Source of the DNA: Rhizobium sophorae | Lineage (GTDB): Bacteria; Pseudomonadota; Alphaproteobacteria; Rhizobiales; Rhizobiaceae | Assembly (NCBI RefSeq): GCF_013087515.1 | Contig: NZ_JABFCN010000009.1 | Coordinates: forward strand, 1 to 64,000 | DNA: 64,000 bases | Reading direction: 5' to 3' | Shown: piece by piece, positions 22,677 to 31,001 of the stretch | Position numbering within the stretch: the stretch's first letter is position 1 | Layout: every line of letters starts with the position of its first letter | Notes under the pieces: generated by a model | Told to the model about the DNA's origin: nothing | Seen by the model: the letters and a program-made list of their open reading frames with translations, nothing else | Databases searched by the model: none | Made by a program: the position numbers and the translations under genes

Positions 22677-22907
22677 CCTCTCCGCGGGTGTGACCACCCC
22701 GGCCGGAAGTGGGCGGAACATAGGCAGGCGACCCATTGCGGTCAACCGAAAAATTTGCCTTTTTCCGGCGGTCGGCACATTTCTTGCCAAGCGCAAGACA
22801 GACGTCTCGCCTGCAAAGACAGATTTCTTGCGCGCGCAAAAAGGTGATTGGCAATCGCTTGCCTGCAAAGATAGGAACATCACGCAGATTGCAGCCGGAG
22901 AGAATGC

Positions 22908-23657
22908 GTGTCGATTGCCGATATTTCCCTGTGGAGCGCGCTGATTGCCGGGGCGCTTTCCTTCCTGTCGCCCTGCGTGCTGCCCCTCGTCCCGCCCTAT
23001 CTCTGCTATATGGCCGGCATCTCCGTCGAGCAGTTCCGCGGCGGCGGTGCGGTGGCGGTGGCGCCCGACGTCAGGCGCGGTGTCTTCTTCTCGGCACTGC
23101 TCTTCACACTCGGCTTTGCCACTGTCTTCGTGGCGCTTGGCGCCGGTGCTTCCAGCATCGGCATGGCGCTTCGCCAGCATCTTGACCTCCTGTCGAAGAT
23201 CGGCGGGCTGATCATCATCGTCATGGGATTGAACTTCCTTGGCCTCTTTCGAATCGGAGTGCTGGCGCGTGAGGCGCGCTTCCAGGGCAGCGGCAAACCG
23301 GCGACGCTGACGGGCGCCTATATTATGGGCCTTGCCTTCGCATTCGGCTGGACGCCCTGCATCGGCCCGGTGCTCGGCGCCATCCTCGGCGTTGCCGCCT
23401 CGCGCGAGACGGTCGGCTCCGGCGCCGGGCTGCTCGCCATCTATTCGCTCGGCCTTGCCATCCCCTTCTGGATCGCCGCCGGCTTTTCGGGCGCCTTCAT
23501 GCGCTTCCTGTCGCGCTTCCGCCGCCATCTCGGCACGGTAGAAAAGGTGATGGGCGTCTTCCTTGTGCTTACCGGCTTCGCCTTCCTGTTCGGATGGGTC
23601 AGCAATGTTGCGATCTGGTTCCAGCAGACCTTTCCGATCCTGATGCAGATCGGCTAG
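22908..23657 (+). CDS. ccdA: Cytochrome c biogenesis protein CcdA
   Basis: A 249-residue inner-membrane protein of the DsbD-beta/CcdA type with six membrane helices. The two redox cysteines are in SPCVLPLVPPYLC (about 19-32) and GWTPCIGP (about 146-153). It passes electrons from cytoplasmic thioredoxin to periplasmic thioredoxin-like proteins that keep apocytochrome c and other proteins reduced. The start is GTG at 22908 with CGGAG upstream. It stands alone beside tRNA-Lys, apart from the other cytochrome maturation genes, which is common for ccdA. Confidence 0.92.
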   Translation: MSIADISLWSALIAGALSFLSPCVLPLVPPYLCYMAGISVEQFRGGGAVAVAPDVRRGVFFSALLFTLGFATVFVALGAGASSIGMALRQHLDLLSKIGGLIIIVMGLNFLGLFRIGVLAREARFQGSGKPATLTGAYIMGLAFAFGWTPCIGPVLGAILGVAASRETVGSGAGLLAIYSLGLAIPFWIAAGFSGAFMRFLSRFRRHLGTVEKVMGVFLVLTGFAFLFGWVSNVAIWFQQTFPILMQIG

Positions 23658-24005
23658 GCCACCGGTTGCCGATTTTCCCGGCCATGCGGCAGGTTGTGTT
23701 TGGGCTCCTCAAAAATAGCGCGGCGCCCACACTTCCGTGCAACTTGCTCTCATAAAAAAGTCAGATGTTAGCGATGGCGTTTAGTTGCGCCTTTTGTACG
23801 GACGTGCGTCTTCGTCTCGCATTTGCCGACTTCAGCTCGGGAATGTCCAAATTCGTCTCGTAATCCCAGTTAATGTCCATCTCTATCGCTCAAGCCGGTC
23901 CCAAGGATCGGTCTTTGTGTCATCGTGCGAAACGGTCGGATCTCGCTTGTTCAAAGCAACACCGAGGCTGACCCTAAAGCCAATTAATGACGGGTCTGGC
24001 AGTCG
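23658..24005. other. Intergenic region, no gene seen
   Basis: About 350 bases between ccdA and a small minus-strand gene. Composition is more AT-rich than the neighbours. I find no ORF with a ribosome site, no tRNA-like fold and no strong hairpin. Confidence 0.4.
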
Positions 24006-24158
24006 CTAAAGTTTCTCGACAGGCTCGCCGTTTGGGTTGGGCACCGGCGCCTCTCTTGTATCACGGGCCGGGTGTTTACGATCGTCAGGCTCCGGCGGTT
24101 CCTTATTGTCGGGGCGATTGACAGGCTGCTTTGATGGGGCATTATTCTTTTTGGACAT
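24006..24158 (-). CDS. 50-residue disordered hypothetical protein
   Basis: Starts MSKKNNAPSKQPVNRPDNKE and continues almost entirely with Pro, Asp, Glu, Lys, Arg and Asn, with no hydrophobic segment, so it should be unstructured in solution. GGAGG stands seven bases before the ATG. The near-consensus EcfG promoter 25-50 bases upstream suggests stress induction, in line with other small hydrophilic stress proteins. Family not recognised. Confidence 0.6.
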   Translation of the reverse strand: MSKKNNAPSKQPVNRPDNKEPPEPDDRKHPARDTREAPVPNPNGEPVEKL

Positions 24159-24182
24159 GGCCGGTTCCTCCACAACAGAACG

Positions 24183-24208
24183 AACCGATTGGGGACATTG
24201 AAAGTTCC
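24183..24208 (-). promoter_or_regulatory. EcfG-like promoter (one mismatch)
   Basis: On the minus strand GGAAC (24204-24208), 17 bases, GGTT (24183-24186), about 25 bases before the start codon of the 50-residue protein. The consensus is CGTT, so one mismatch. Confidence 0.45.
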
Positions 24209-24374
24209 GAGGCAGCCAAACTGCCAACGCCAGCGCATAAAACTTAAGCTGAAGTACATTCGGCGGGGCTGGCCGGGCGCGATCCTACTTTCGTCCGAGG
24301 AATTGACGAACGCTTTGCTACCATCTGAAGGCGGCCCCCACTCGGACGCGGACGTGGAGCGGTATTCGCCGGCT

Positions 24375-26237
24375 CTACGGCCGCCATTCCTGGCTATTGC
24401 GATCGTCGAGCTCGCGATCTAGGTAGAACGCTGCGCTGATGAGAGCGAGATGAGTAAAGGCTTGCGGGAAATTGCCAGCGAGCTGCGCCTTGGTATCAAA
24501 CTCCTCGGCATATAGTCCGAGATGGTTGGCATAATTCAGAACCGACTCGAAGACCCTGCGAGCCTTCTTGGTGTCCCCCGCTCGTGCGAGACACTCTGCA
24601 TACCAGAATGAGCAGGCTGAGAAGGCGCCCTCCTCCCCGTCAAGGCCGTCATTACTTCGATATCGGTGCACGACGCCGTCGTCCGCTAGTTGGTCGCCGA
24701 TCGCCGTCAAGGTCGACAGCCACCTCGGGTCCGTGGCACTGACAAACCTGACCAGCGGCATGAGTAGCAGCGAGGCGTCAAGCGTGTCGCCGCCCTTTGT
24801 CTGCACAAAGTGCCCCTTCTCCTCGTTCCAGAAGTTTTTCCAAATGTCTTCGTAAATGTCGTTCCTGACGTCATGCCACTTGGAAAAAGGCGCCGCGAGG
24901 GATCGCTTGGTCGCGAGACGTATTCCCCGATCGACCGCCACCCAACACATGAGCCTGGAATGGAGGAACTCCTGTGGCTCGCGGCGCATCTCCCAAATCC
25001 CGGCGTCAGGATCCTCCCAGTGGTCGCAGACAAACTCCACAACCTTTCGAACCCCCTCCCAGTGATCGTGAGAGATTGCGTGGCCGTATTTGTTGCTCAG
25101 ATAGATCGAGTCAAGAAGCTCACCGTAGATGTCGAGCTGGAACTGTTCTGCAGCGTTGTTTCCCACCCGGACGGGCGTCGCACCGCCATAGCCGTGCAGG
25201 TGCTCGAGGCTGGCCTCATTAGGCACCTCGCCGCCGTCGATCGCATACATGATCCTCAGTCGGCCGCCGGCGTCACATGCCGACGCCCGCTGGCCGATCC
25301 AGTCGTTGAATGCCATCGCCTCGTCGCGATAGCCAAGCCTCATCAATGCATACACTGTGAAGGAGGCGTCGCGTATCCAGGTGGCGCGATAGTCCCAGTT
25401 GCGGCTGCCACCGGGGGTTTCCGGCAAGCCAAAGGTTGCGGCGGCGACGATCGACCCGTGCTTGCGCGAGGTCATGAGCTTCAACGCCAGTGCAGAGCGA
25501 TTGACCATTTCGCGCCAGCGTCCGCGATAGGTCGACTGTCTCGCCCAGTTCTGCCAGAAGGCGACCGTCTGATCTTCCATCTCCTCCGTGGTCGCTTCCT
25601 CCGCATTGTCGCCACCGTCGTCGAGAATGAAATCGACGCCCTCTCCAGCTTGAAGGGTGATCTCGGCGATAACGCCGCCATCGATCTCGACGAGTGGCAC
25701 ACCAGCCAAGAGTCGTAGAACCTCGCCGTTCGCCTGCCGCCAGATTACAGCGCCCTCTTCCATCTTCGCCGGGAGCTGTCTTCTCGCATATTCGAACCGA
25801 GGAGTGCACGACATACGCAACTTCAAACTCCCGCGCGTCACACGAAAGCGCCGTACAACCATGCTCGAGCCGTCGCTACGGCTGTTTTTCACGTACATGA
25901 AATCAGTAAGTTCGCCGCTTGCCTTGTCGCCCATCCAACGTGTGAGGAGGACGTTCGTATCCGGAAGATACTGCTGCGTCACGCGGGCGTCGGCAAGCTC
26001 CGGAGCGATCTGAAACATGCCACCACCTCCCGGGTCGAGCAGCGCAGCAAAAATTGTCGGACTGTCGAAATCGGGCCAACATAGAAAATCGATCGTGCCG
26101 TCGGTAGCGACAAGCGCGATCGTCGCCAAATCGCCGATGACGCCGTGGTTCTCTATCGCGCGCGGAACGACGGCTGCGTCCTCCTGGCTACGTTTTGCGG
26201 CAACCTTATCCCCGATGAGCCCGCTGTTTGCATCCAT
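24375..26237 (-). CDS. Glycoside hydrolase family 15 protein (glucoamylase/trehalase-like)
   Basis: A 620-residue cytosolic protein. The N-terminal beta-sandwich begins IENHGVIGDLATIALVATDG with DFLCWPDFDSPT, typical of bacterial GH15 proteins. The (alpha/alpha)6 catalytic domain includes NWDYRATWIRDASFT (about 300-315) and, further on, DPDAGIWEMRREPQEF with the likely general acid Glu near 445. Relatives hydrolyse trehalose or alpha-glucans by inversion. It has no signal peptide. The start at 26237 follows AGAGGAAC; an ATG 18 codons upstream is rejected. Trehalose turnover in osmotic or desiccation stress would fit the neighbourhood, but substrate is unproven. Confidence 0.9.
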   Translation of the reverse strand: MDANSGLIGDKVAAKRSQEDAAVVPRAIENHGVIGDLATIALVATDGTIDFLCWPDFDSPTIFAALLDPGGGGMFQIAPELADARVTQQYLPDTNVLLTRWMGDKASGELTDFMYVKNSRSDGSSMVVRRFRVTRGSLKLRMSCTPRFEYARRQLPAKMEEGAVIWRQANGEVLRLLAGVPLVEIDGGVIAEITLQAGEGVDFILDDGGDNAEEATTEEMEDQTVAFWQNWARQSTYRGRWREMVNRSALALKLMTSRKHGSIVAAATFGLPETPGGSRNWDYRATWIRDASFTVYALMRLGYRDEAMAFNDWIGQRASACDAGGRLRIMYAIDGGEVPNEASLEHLHGYGGATPVRVGNNAAEQFQLDIYGELLDSIYLSNKYGHAISHDHWEGVRKVVEFVCDHWEDPDAGIWEMRREPQEFLHSRLMCWVAVDRGIRLATKRSLAAPFSKWHDVRNDIYEDIWKNFWNEEKGHFVQTKGGDTLDASLLLMPLVRFVSATDPRWLSTLTAIGDQLADDGVVHRYRSNDGLDGEEGAFSACSFWYAECLARAGDTKKARRVFESVLNYANHLGLYAEEFDTKAQLAGNFPQAFTHLALISAAFYLDRELDDRNSQEWRP

Positions 26238-26416
26238 GCTGCGTTCCTCTTGGCTGAGCTTCGGATGAAAAGTCCGCAGGGAGCTCGCCACTTCACCGAT
26301 TTGGCGCTTTGGTTCGAAACGGCAATAGCGAATGAGGTCGCCGGGAGAGGGCCGCAGGTCAATGACCTTGCGTTAACGGGAATAGACAAAATTTGGCTTA
26401 GCCACAGCGTTTTCGA

Positions 26417-27445
26417 CTATAGCATAGGTCTCTTCAAGCCCCATAGTCGCAGCAATTCTGCTGGAGCCGAAATCTCTGCCGCAATGACGTAAGGGTCTCC
26501 AGATCGTCTCGACTTCGTAGCATCCCGCATTTTGATTGGAAGCCCGTGCCCCATGTTCCTGACCGAATAGGAGGCCAGCTTAAGACCGTCTGTGGCCCGC
26601 CACGACTGCAATCTGCCCCATGGTTTTTCCTCCGCACGTCCGCTGCTTTCATCGAGGCCCTGGACTTCGAGCCACTGTGCTATGCATGCGCTCGCGTTGA
26701 CCGGGTTCACAGTCCTATCGTCCATGCCCTGCCAGATCGTTACTCCGGGCCACGCCTTGACCACGGAAGAGATCTCTGTGACGGGTCGCCCCCAGCCGCC
26801 GGACGGCGGCGCCGCGCCCGACTTCATCGCTCGTAACGCGGATATCGCATCTCGGGCCGATCCGACGGGCATGCCTGCGATGATCGCGACGCCTGCGAAC
26901 ATTGGGGGATAGTTGGCAACGAGCGCGGCCGTCATCGCCCCGCCTGCAGACAGTCCTGCGATAAAGATCCTCGAGTGATCGATGCGATGTCTTTCGCAAG
27001 CATGTTCGATCATCTGCTTGATGGACAGCATCTCTCCACGGTCTCTGGCGACGGCGCTTGGGCGGAACCAGTTGAAGCATCGTTGCGAATTATTGGCGCT
27101 TCTCTGCTCAGGATAAAGGAGAACGAAGCCGCGGTCTTTTGCGAGTTTGGAGAAACCAGCGGCACTATCCAGGCTTTCGGGTGTTTGTCGGCAGCCATGA
27201 AGCACGACCACAAGTGCGGGGTTTTTCGGCAGCCGCGCTGTCGGCACGAAGGTTTTCATGATCAGGCGGCCGGGATTGCTTCCAAATGCGGTCGTCTCGA
27301 CCAGAGTCGGTTTCGCGGCACGGAGTGTCGGCGTCGCGCGTTTCGCCTTGTTTCGCGGCGCCTTGAGGCCCTTTTCGATCAGCCTGCTGAATTTCTTCTG
27401 GGATTTGAGGAGCCGGGCTAGCGATTTGCCGAAACCGAACTTCAT
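26417..27445 (-). CDS. PHB-depolymerase-type esterase (alpha/beta hydrolase)
   Basis: A 342-residue alpha/beta hydrolase of the esterase D / PHB depolymerase family. After a basic N-terminus (rich in Lys/Arg to about 40, no signal peptide) come LVVVLHGCRQTPESL (oxyanion region), FVLLYPEQ with NSQRCFNWF, the nucleophile elbow GLSAGG (about 164-169) and a late His in MGHGLP. Relatives cleave short-chain polyhydroxyalkanoates or feruloyl esters. Its ATG overlaps the stop of the upstream NUDIX gene by four bases (ATGA), so the two are co-translated. The functional link between them is unclear. Confidence 0.88.
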   Translation of the reverse strand: MKFGFGKSLARLLKSQKKFSRLIEKGLKAPRNKAKRATPTLRAAKPTLVETTAFGSNPGRLIMKTFVPTARLPKNPALVVVLHGCRQTPESLDSAAGFSKLAKDRGFVLLYPEQRSANNSQRCFNWFRPSAVARDRGEMLSIKQMIEHACERHRIDHSRIFIAGLSAGGAMTAALVANYPPMFAGVAIIAGMPVGSARDAISALRAMKSGAAPPSGGWGRPVTEISSVVKAWPGVTIWQGMDDRTVNPVNASACIAQWLEVQGLDESSGRAEEKPWGRLQSWRATDGLKLASYSVRNMGHGLPIKMRDATKSRRSGDPYVIAAEISAPAELLRLWGLKRPML

Positions 27446-27897
27446 ACGCCCACGGTCTCAAGCCGCGACAACAGCGTCCGCAGGCCCGGCTGCGCTGCTT
27501 CCCGCAGCGCGGTCTCCAAGGGGAACCACCGTGTCTTACGGGCATCCTTTTCCGGAAACTTGTCCGCGATCCTCCAGACCTTAAGAAGATGGACGGCCAC
27601 GTGGTATTGGTTGGGACTCGTGTCCTTCCGATAAGAAAACGTACCGAATACGGCCTTGTCCACGGCGCCTGCGACCCCGGCCTCCTCGAACGCCTCTCTC
27701 AGCGCCGCGGCGCTGCTGGCCTCACCACCTTCGACGTGCCCCTTCGGAATGCCCCATCGACCGTTCCGTCGGCTGCCTACAAAAAGGACTTCAACTCCAC
27801 CGTTTTCGTTCCGACGGTAGCAGAGAGCACCAGCCTGCGCGACATCGCGACCAGACATGGTTTTCGTAAGTTCCGTCTGGGCTTTTTCGTTGAGCAT
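27442..27897 (-). CDS. NUDIX hydrolase (Ap4A/DIPP-like)
   Basis: A 151-residue NUDIX protein. The NUDIX box lies in GHVEGGEASSAAALREAFEEAGV (about 62-84, pattern G-x5-E-x7-REUxEExGU). The preceding GRRNGRWGIPKG segment resembles diphosphoinositol-polyphosphate and diadenosine-polyphosphate hydrolases. It should cleave a phosphoanhydride bond. GGAGG precedes the ATG at 27897. It is divergent from the CYTH-CHAD gene 128 bases away, and a second, similar NUDIX gene follows that one, so the three may share a phosphoanhydride theme. Confidence 0.88.
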   Translation of the reverse strand: MLNEKAQTELTKTMSGRDVAQAGALCYRRNENGGVEVLFVGSRRNGRWGIPKGHVEGGEASSAAALREAFEEAGVAGAVDKAVFGTFSYRKDTSPNQYHVAVHLLKVWRIADKFPEKDARKTRWFPLETALREAAQPGLRTLLSRLETVGV

Positions 27898-28025
27898 CGT
27901 CCGCCTCCGGTTTCGAAGCCCGCGCAAGCTAGCTGGGCAACGTTGAAGAGTCCAGTTTGCTTCATCACGTCGTGACGCAACCGAACTATGACAGGGCCTC
28001 AAGCGTTGAGGAGCGTCCAATCAGA

Positions 28026-29489
28026 ATGGAGCCTGCCTTGCCATCAGAAAGCGAAATCAAGCTCGATCTCTCTAACGAAGCCCTTGAGAGCCTTTTAGGT
28101 TCCGATCTTCTCGGGGAGCCTGACGAGGCACTGCAGCAGTCTTCGACCTACTTCGAGACGGACGATCGTCGGCTGTCGGAAAAAGGGTTCTCTCTGCGTG
28201 TCCGCTCTACCGGCGCTTCCCACGTCCAGACTGTGAAGGCATCCGGACCGGCGAAATCACTGTTTGTCCGTTCGGAATGGGAGACCCCCCTTGAAGGGAT
28301 GGAACCCGTCCTCGACCATACGAGCCCTCTCATAAGCGAGTTCGGACCGGAACTTGAGGTGGAAGCCGCTTTTAACGTGTTCATTGAGCGCCGCGTCTGG
28401 AACATCGAGTTGAACGGCTCTCGGCTGGAGGTGGTCGTCGATCGGGGAGCGGTGGCGTCTGGCAACAGGCGCTCGCCTGTTCAGGAAATCGAGGTCGAAC
28501 TGAAGGACGGCGATCCGAAAGACCTGTTCGTATTTATTCGCAAGATCGACGCGATCGCACCTTTCCGGTTCGGCATTCAGTCCAAGTCCGAACGGGGTCT
28601 GGCACTACTGGACAGGCAGCAATTCATGTTCAAGGCAGAGCGCCTCGATCTTGAGCGAAACATCAAGGCATCTACCGCCTTTCGAGAGATCGCCGCGTCC
28701 TGCTTTCGGCAGTTCCGTCTCAACGAAGAGATCCTTCTCCAGCGACGAAATTCCGAAGCCCTTCATCAGGCGCGGGTAGCTCTTCGGCGTCTCCGCTCTG
28801 CGTTCTCGCTGTTCAAACCGCTCTTGACGGGCGACGAGCCGAGCAGGCTGCAGGGGGAGATTCGCTGGCTCGCTGGCGTCCTAGGTGAAGCGCGTAATCT
28901 CGACGTCCTGCTGATGAAGGCGAAGGACTCCGACCTTCGGGCCAAGCTCAAGGATGCCCGCAACACGGCATACGGCGACGCTGTCGAGGCTCTGGAATCG
29001 GCGAGAGCGCGCGCGCTGATGCTCGATTTCAACGAGTGGCTTCAATGTGACACCGATCGCGCAGGCGGCGGTGGCGCAACTTCCGAGGACGCGTCGGCTT
29101 CGGAGTTTGCCGCGAAGGCCCTCGACAAGATGCGCAAGAAGCTGAAAAAGCATGGCAGTGCGCTGGCTGAGACCGACGACGAGCATCGTCACCAGGTTCG
29201 CAAGGACGCTAAAAAGCTTCGCTACGCGGCCGAGTTCTTCGGATCGCTGTTCGACGACAAGCGCGGCGCCCGTCGGCACCGGAAATTTATCGCAGCGATG
29301 GAGGAGTTGCAGGACCATCTTGGAGCATTGAACGATCTGGCTATGGGACCGGACGTGCTTGAGCAGCATGGACTGGCCGACCACCCTGCTCGAGATTCTG
29401 TCATTTCCCACGATGACAAAAATGCGTTGATCGGCATGGCGCAGTCCTCAGTCGATGAGGTCATCGACACGAAGCGCTTCTGGCGCTGA
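28026..29489 (+). CDS. CYTH and CHAD domain protein (inorganic triphosphatase-like)
   Basis: A 487-residue cytosolic protein. Residues 5-205 form a CYTH domain with the ExExK metal/triphosphate motif at 8-12 and further charged tunnel strands. Residues 215-480 form a CHAD domain, a helical bundle rich in His/Arg/Lys (ALHQARVALRRLRSAF, VRKDAKKLRYAAEFF) of the kind shown to bind polyphosphate. E. coli YgiF has the same architecture and hydrolyses inorganic triphosphate. GAGGAG stands before the ATG. It lies between two NUDIX genes (one divergent, one 84 bases downstream), suggesting coordinated phosphoanhydride metabolism. Confidence 0.92.
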   Translation: MEPALPSESEIKLDLSNEALESLLGSDLLGEPDEALQQSSTYFETDDRRLSEKGFSLRVRSTGASHVQTVKASGPAKSLFVRSEWETPLEGMEPVLDHTSPLISEFGPELEVEAAFNVFIERRVWNIELNGSRLEVVVDRGAVASGNRRSPVQEIEVELKDGDPKDLFVFIRKIDAIAPFRFGIQSKSERGLALLDRQQFMFKAERLDLERNIKASTAFREIAASCFRQFRLNEEILLQRRNSEALHQARVALRRLRSAFSLFKPLLTGDEPSRLQGEIRWLAGVLGEARNLDVLLMKAKDSDLRAKLKDARNTAYGDAVEALESARARALMLDFNEWLQCDTDRAGGGGATSEDASASEFAAKALDKMRKKLKKHGSALAETDDEHRHQVRKDAKKLRYAAEFFGSLFDDKRGARRHRKFIAAMEELQDHLGALNDLAMGPDVLEQHGLADHPARDSVISHDDKNALIGMAQSSVDEVIDTKRFWR

Positions 29490-29501
29490 CATGAGGACGC
29501 C

Positions 29502-29576
29502 ATGAACCTTAAGCGAAGGAACCTCGGTCTATCCGGCACGGTCGAGAACGTCGATGAACATGAGGAGACACGATGA
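29502..29576 (+). CDS. Possible 24-residue leader ORF before NUDIX gene
   Basis: ATG at 29502 opens MNLKRRNLGLSGTVENVDEH and ends with TGA overlapping the NUDIX start (ATGA at 29573). GAGGA precedes it. It would couple translation of the CYTH-CHAD and NUDIX genes. It may equally be chance; no homology recognised. Confidence 0.3.
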   Translation: MNLKRRNLGLSGTVENVDEHEETR

Positions 29577-30028
29577 ATGAGATTGACGTCTATCCGAAGC
29601 CGATCCAGCAGTATGGTGCATTGTGTTTCCGAAACACCCCCAAGGGGCCACAGGTGCTTCTCATCACGACGCGGGAGACGAGACGTTGGATGATCCCGAA
29701 GGGATGGCCGATATCAGGTCTGAAGCCGCGCAAGGTGGCAGAACGTGAGGCCTGGGAGGAAGCTGGCGTGATCGGCAGGGCGAAGAAGAAGCCCTTCGGC
29801 GAGTTCCTCTATGACAAGCTGATGCAGGACGGAAGTGGAGCGCGACCGGTCGTTGCCGTCTTCCTACTGGAAGTCCGCCGTAGCCGAAAGCGCTTTCCAG
29901 AAATGGCGCAGCGAGATTCCGTGTGGCTGACGCCGATTGAGGCCGCCCGCCGCGTAGACGAACCCGACCTTGAGCGCCTGCTGCTGAAGTTCGGACGAAT
30001 GGTCGAGCGCGGGGGCCGGCTTCCCTAG
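29573..30028 (+). CDS. NUDIX hydrolase
   Basis: A 151-residue NUDIX protein. The box region is WPISGLKPRKVAEREAWEEAGV (about 51-72): the REAWEEAG core is intact, although the usual first Gly and Glu are less clear (GLKPRKVAE), so specificity may differ from the twin at 27442. RRWMIPKGWP precedes it, as in DIPP-like enzymes. GAGGAG stands before the ATG. It lies in the same direction after the CYTH-CHAD gene and is probably co-transcribed with it. Confidence 0.85.
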   Translation: MNEIDVYPKPIQQYGALCFRNTPKGPQVLLITTRETRRWMIPKGWPISGLKPRKVAEREAWEEAGVIGRAKKKPFGEFLYDKLMQDGSGARPVVAVFLLEVRRSRKRFPEMAQRDSVWLTPIEAARRVDEPDLERLLLKFGRMVERGGRLP

Positions 30029-30119
30029 CTCGACTGTCGCACTCCTCAGCACTCGCAGAACATCTGGCATCCGCCCACCGACCCTGCCATAAATGAGCTT
30101 CATCGAGGGAGGCATCGTG

Positions 30120-30890
30120 ATGCAGAAGAATGCGCCGGACTTCAGCCTTGAGGGCAAGGTGACTTTGGTGACGGGAGCGAGCCGTGGCATCGGTCGAGCT
30201 TGCGCACTTGCCTGTGCCGCAGCAGGCTCCGATATTGTTTTAGGGGTCCGCGATGTCGCAGCGTCGGCGAGCCTGGTTGCTGAACTGGAGGGCACGGGAC
30301 GAAAAGTTCTGCCCGTTGAATTGGACATTCCCAATAAGGCCCATATCGCGCATGCCGTCGACGCGGCGCTTGCGACGTTCGGCCGGATCGACATCCTCGT
30401 CAACAATGTCGGCGTGGCTCCGGGCAATCTCGCGGAACTCGTCGAGGAGAAGGATCTTGACGAGATACTCGATGTCAACATCAAGGGTACCTTTCTGATG
30501 ACGCAGGCTGTGGGCCGTCACATGATCAAGCGCAATGGCGGCCGGATCATCAACATCAGCTCACAGGCCGGTACCGTGGCACTGCGCGGCGAGGCAATCT
30601 ATTGCATGAGCAAGGCGGCAATCAATCACCTCACGCGCTGCCTTGCAGCCGAATGGGCACGCTATAATGTCACCGTAAATACCGTATCGCCGACGTTCAT
30701 TCACACCGATGGCACAGCACCTTTTCTATCCGATGCCGACAATCGCGAAGCGACGCTCGGTCACATTCCACTCGGCCGGATCGGTGAAACCGATGATGTG
30801 GTGGGTGCCGTCGTCTTCCTTGCATCACCGGCTGCGAGCCTGATCACCGGCGCTAACCTGCTGGTGGACGGTGGATGGTCCGTCGCCTGA
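30120..30890 (+). CDS. Short-chain dehydrogenase/reductase (SDR), classical
   Basis: A 256-residue classical SDR: TGASRGIGRACAL (TGxxxGxG, about 16-28), NNVG near 95 for the NNAG motif, ISSQAG with the catalytic Ser, YCMSK (YxxxK, about 162-166) and the C-terminal GANLLVDGGWSVA. It has the length and features of FabG-like 3-oxoacyl or sugar/secondary-alcohol dehydrogenases; the substrate is unknown. The ATG at 30120 is chosen for GGGAGG; an ATG at 30093 lacks a site. It begins about 90 bases after the NUDIX gene, without obvious functional link. Confidence 0.9.
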   Translation: MQKNAPDFSLEGKVTLVTGASRGIGRACALACAAAGSDIVLGVRDVAASASLVAELEGTGRKVLPVELDIPNKAHIAHAVDAALATFGRIDILVNNVGVAPGNLAELVEEKDLDEILDVNIKGTFLMTQAVGRHMIKRNGGRIINISSQAGTVALRGEAIYCMSKAAINHLTRCLAAEWARYNVTVNTVSPTFIHTDGTAPFLSDADNREATLGHIPLGRIGETDDVVGAVVFLASPAASLITGANLLVDGGWSVA

Positions 30891-31001
30891 GATCGAGGCG
30901 CAACCTGCAGCGCAAATCTTATCCAGACGAGAACAACGATTCCCCCGATAAGGATCTCTTCGGCGACTTGCGGACGCCGATCAGGGATCTACATTCCCTG
31001 G

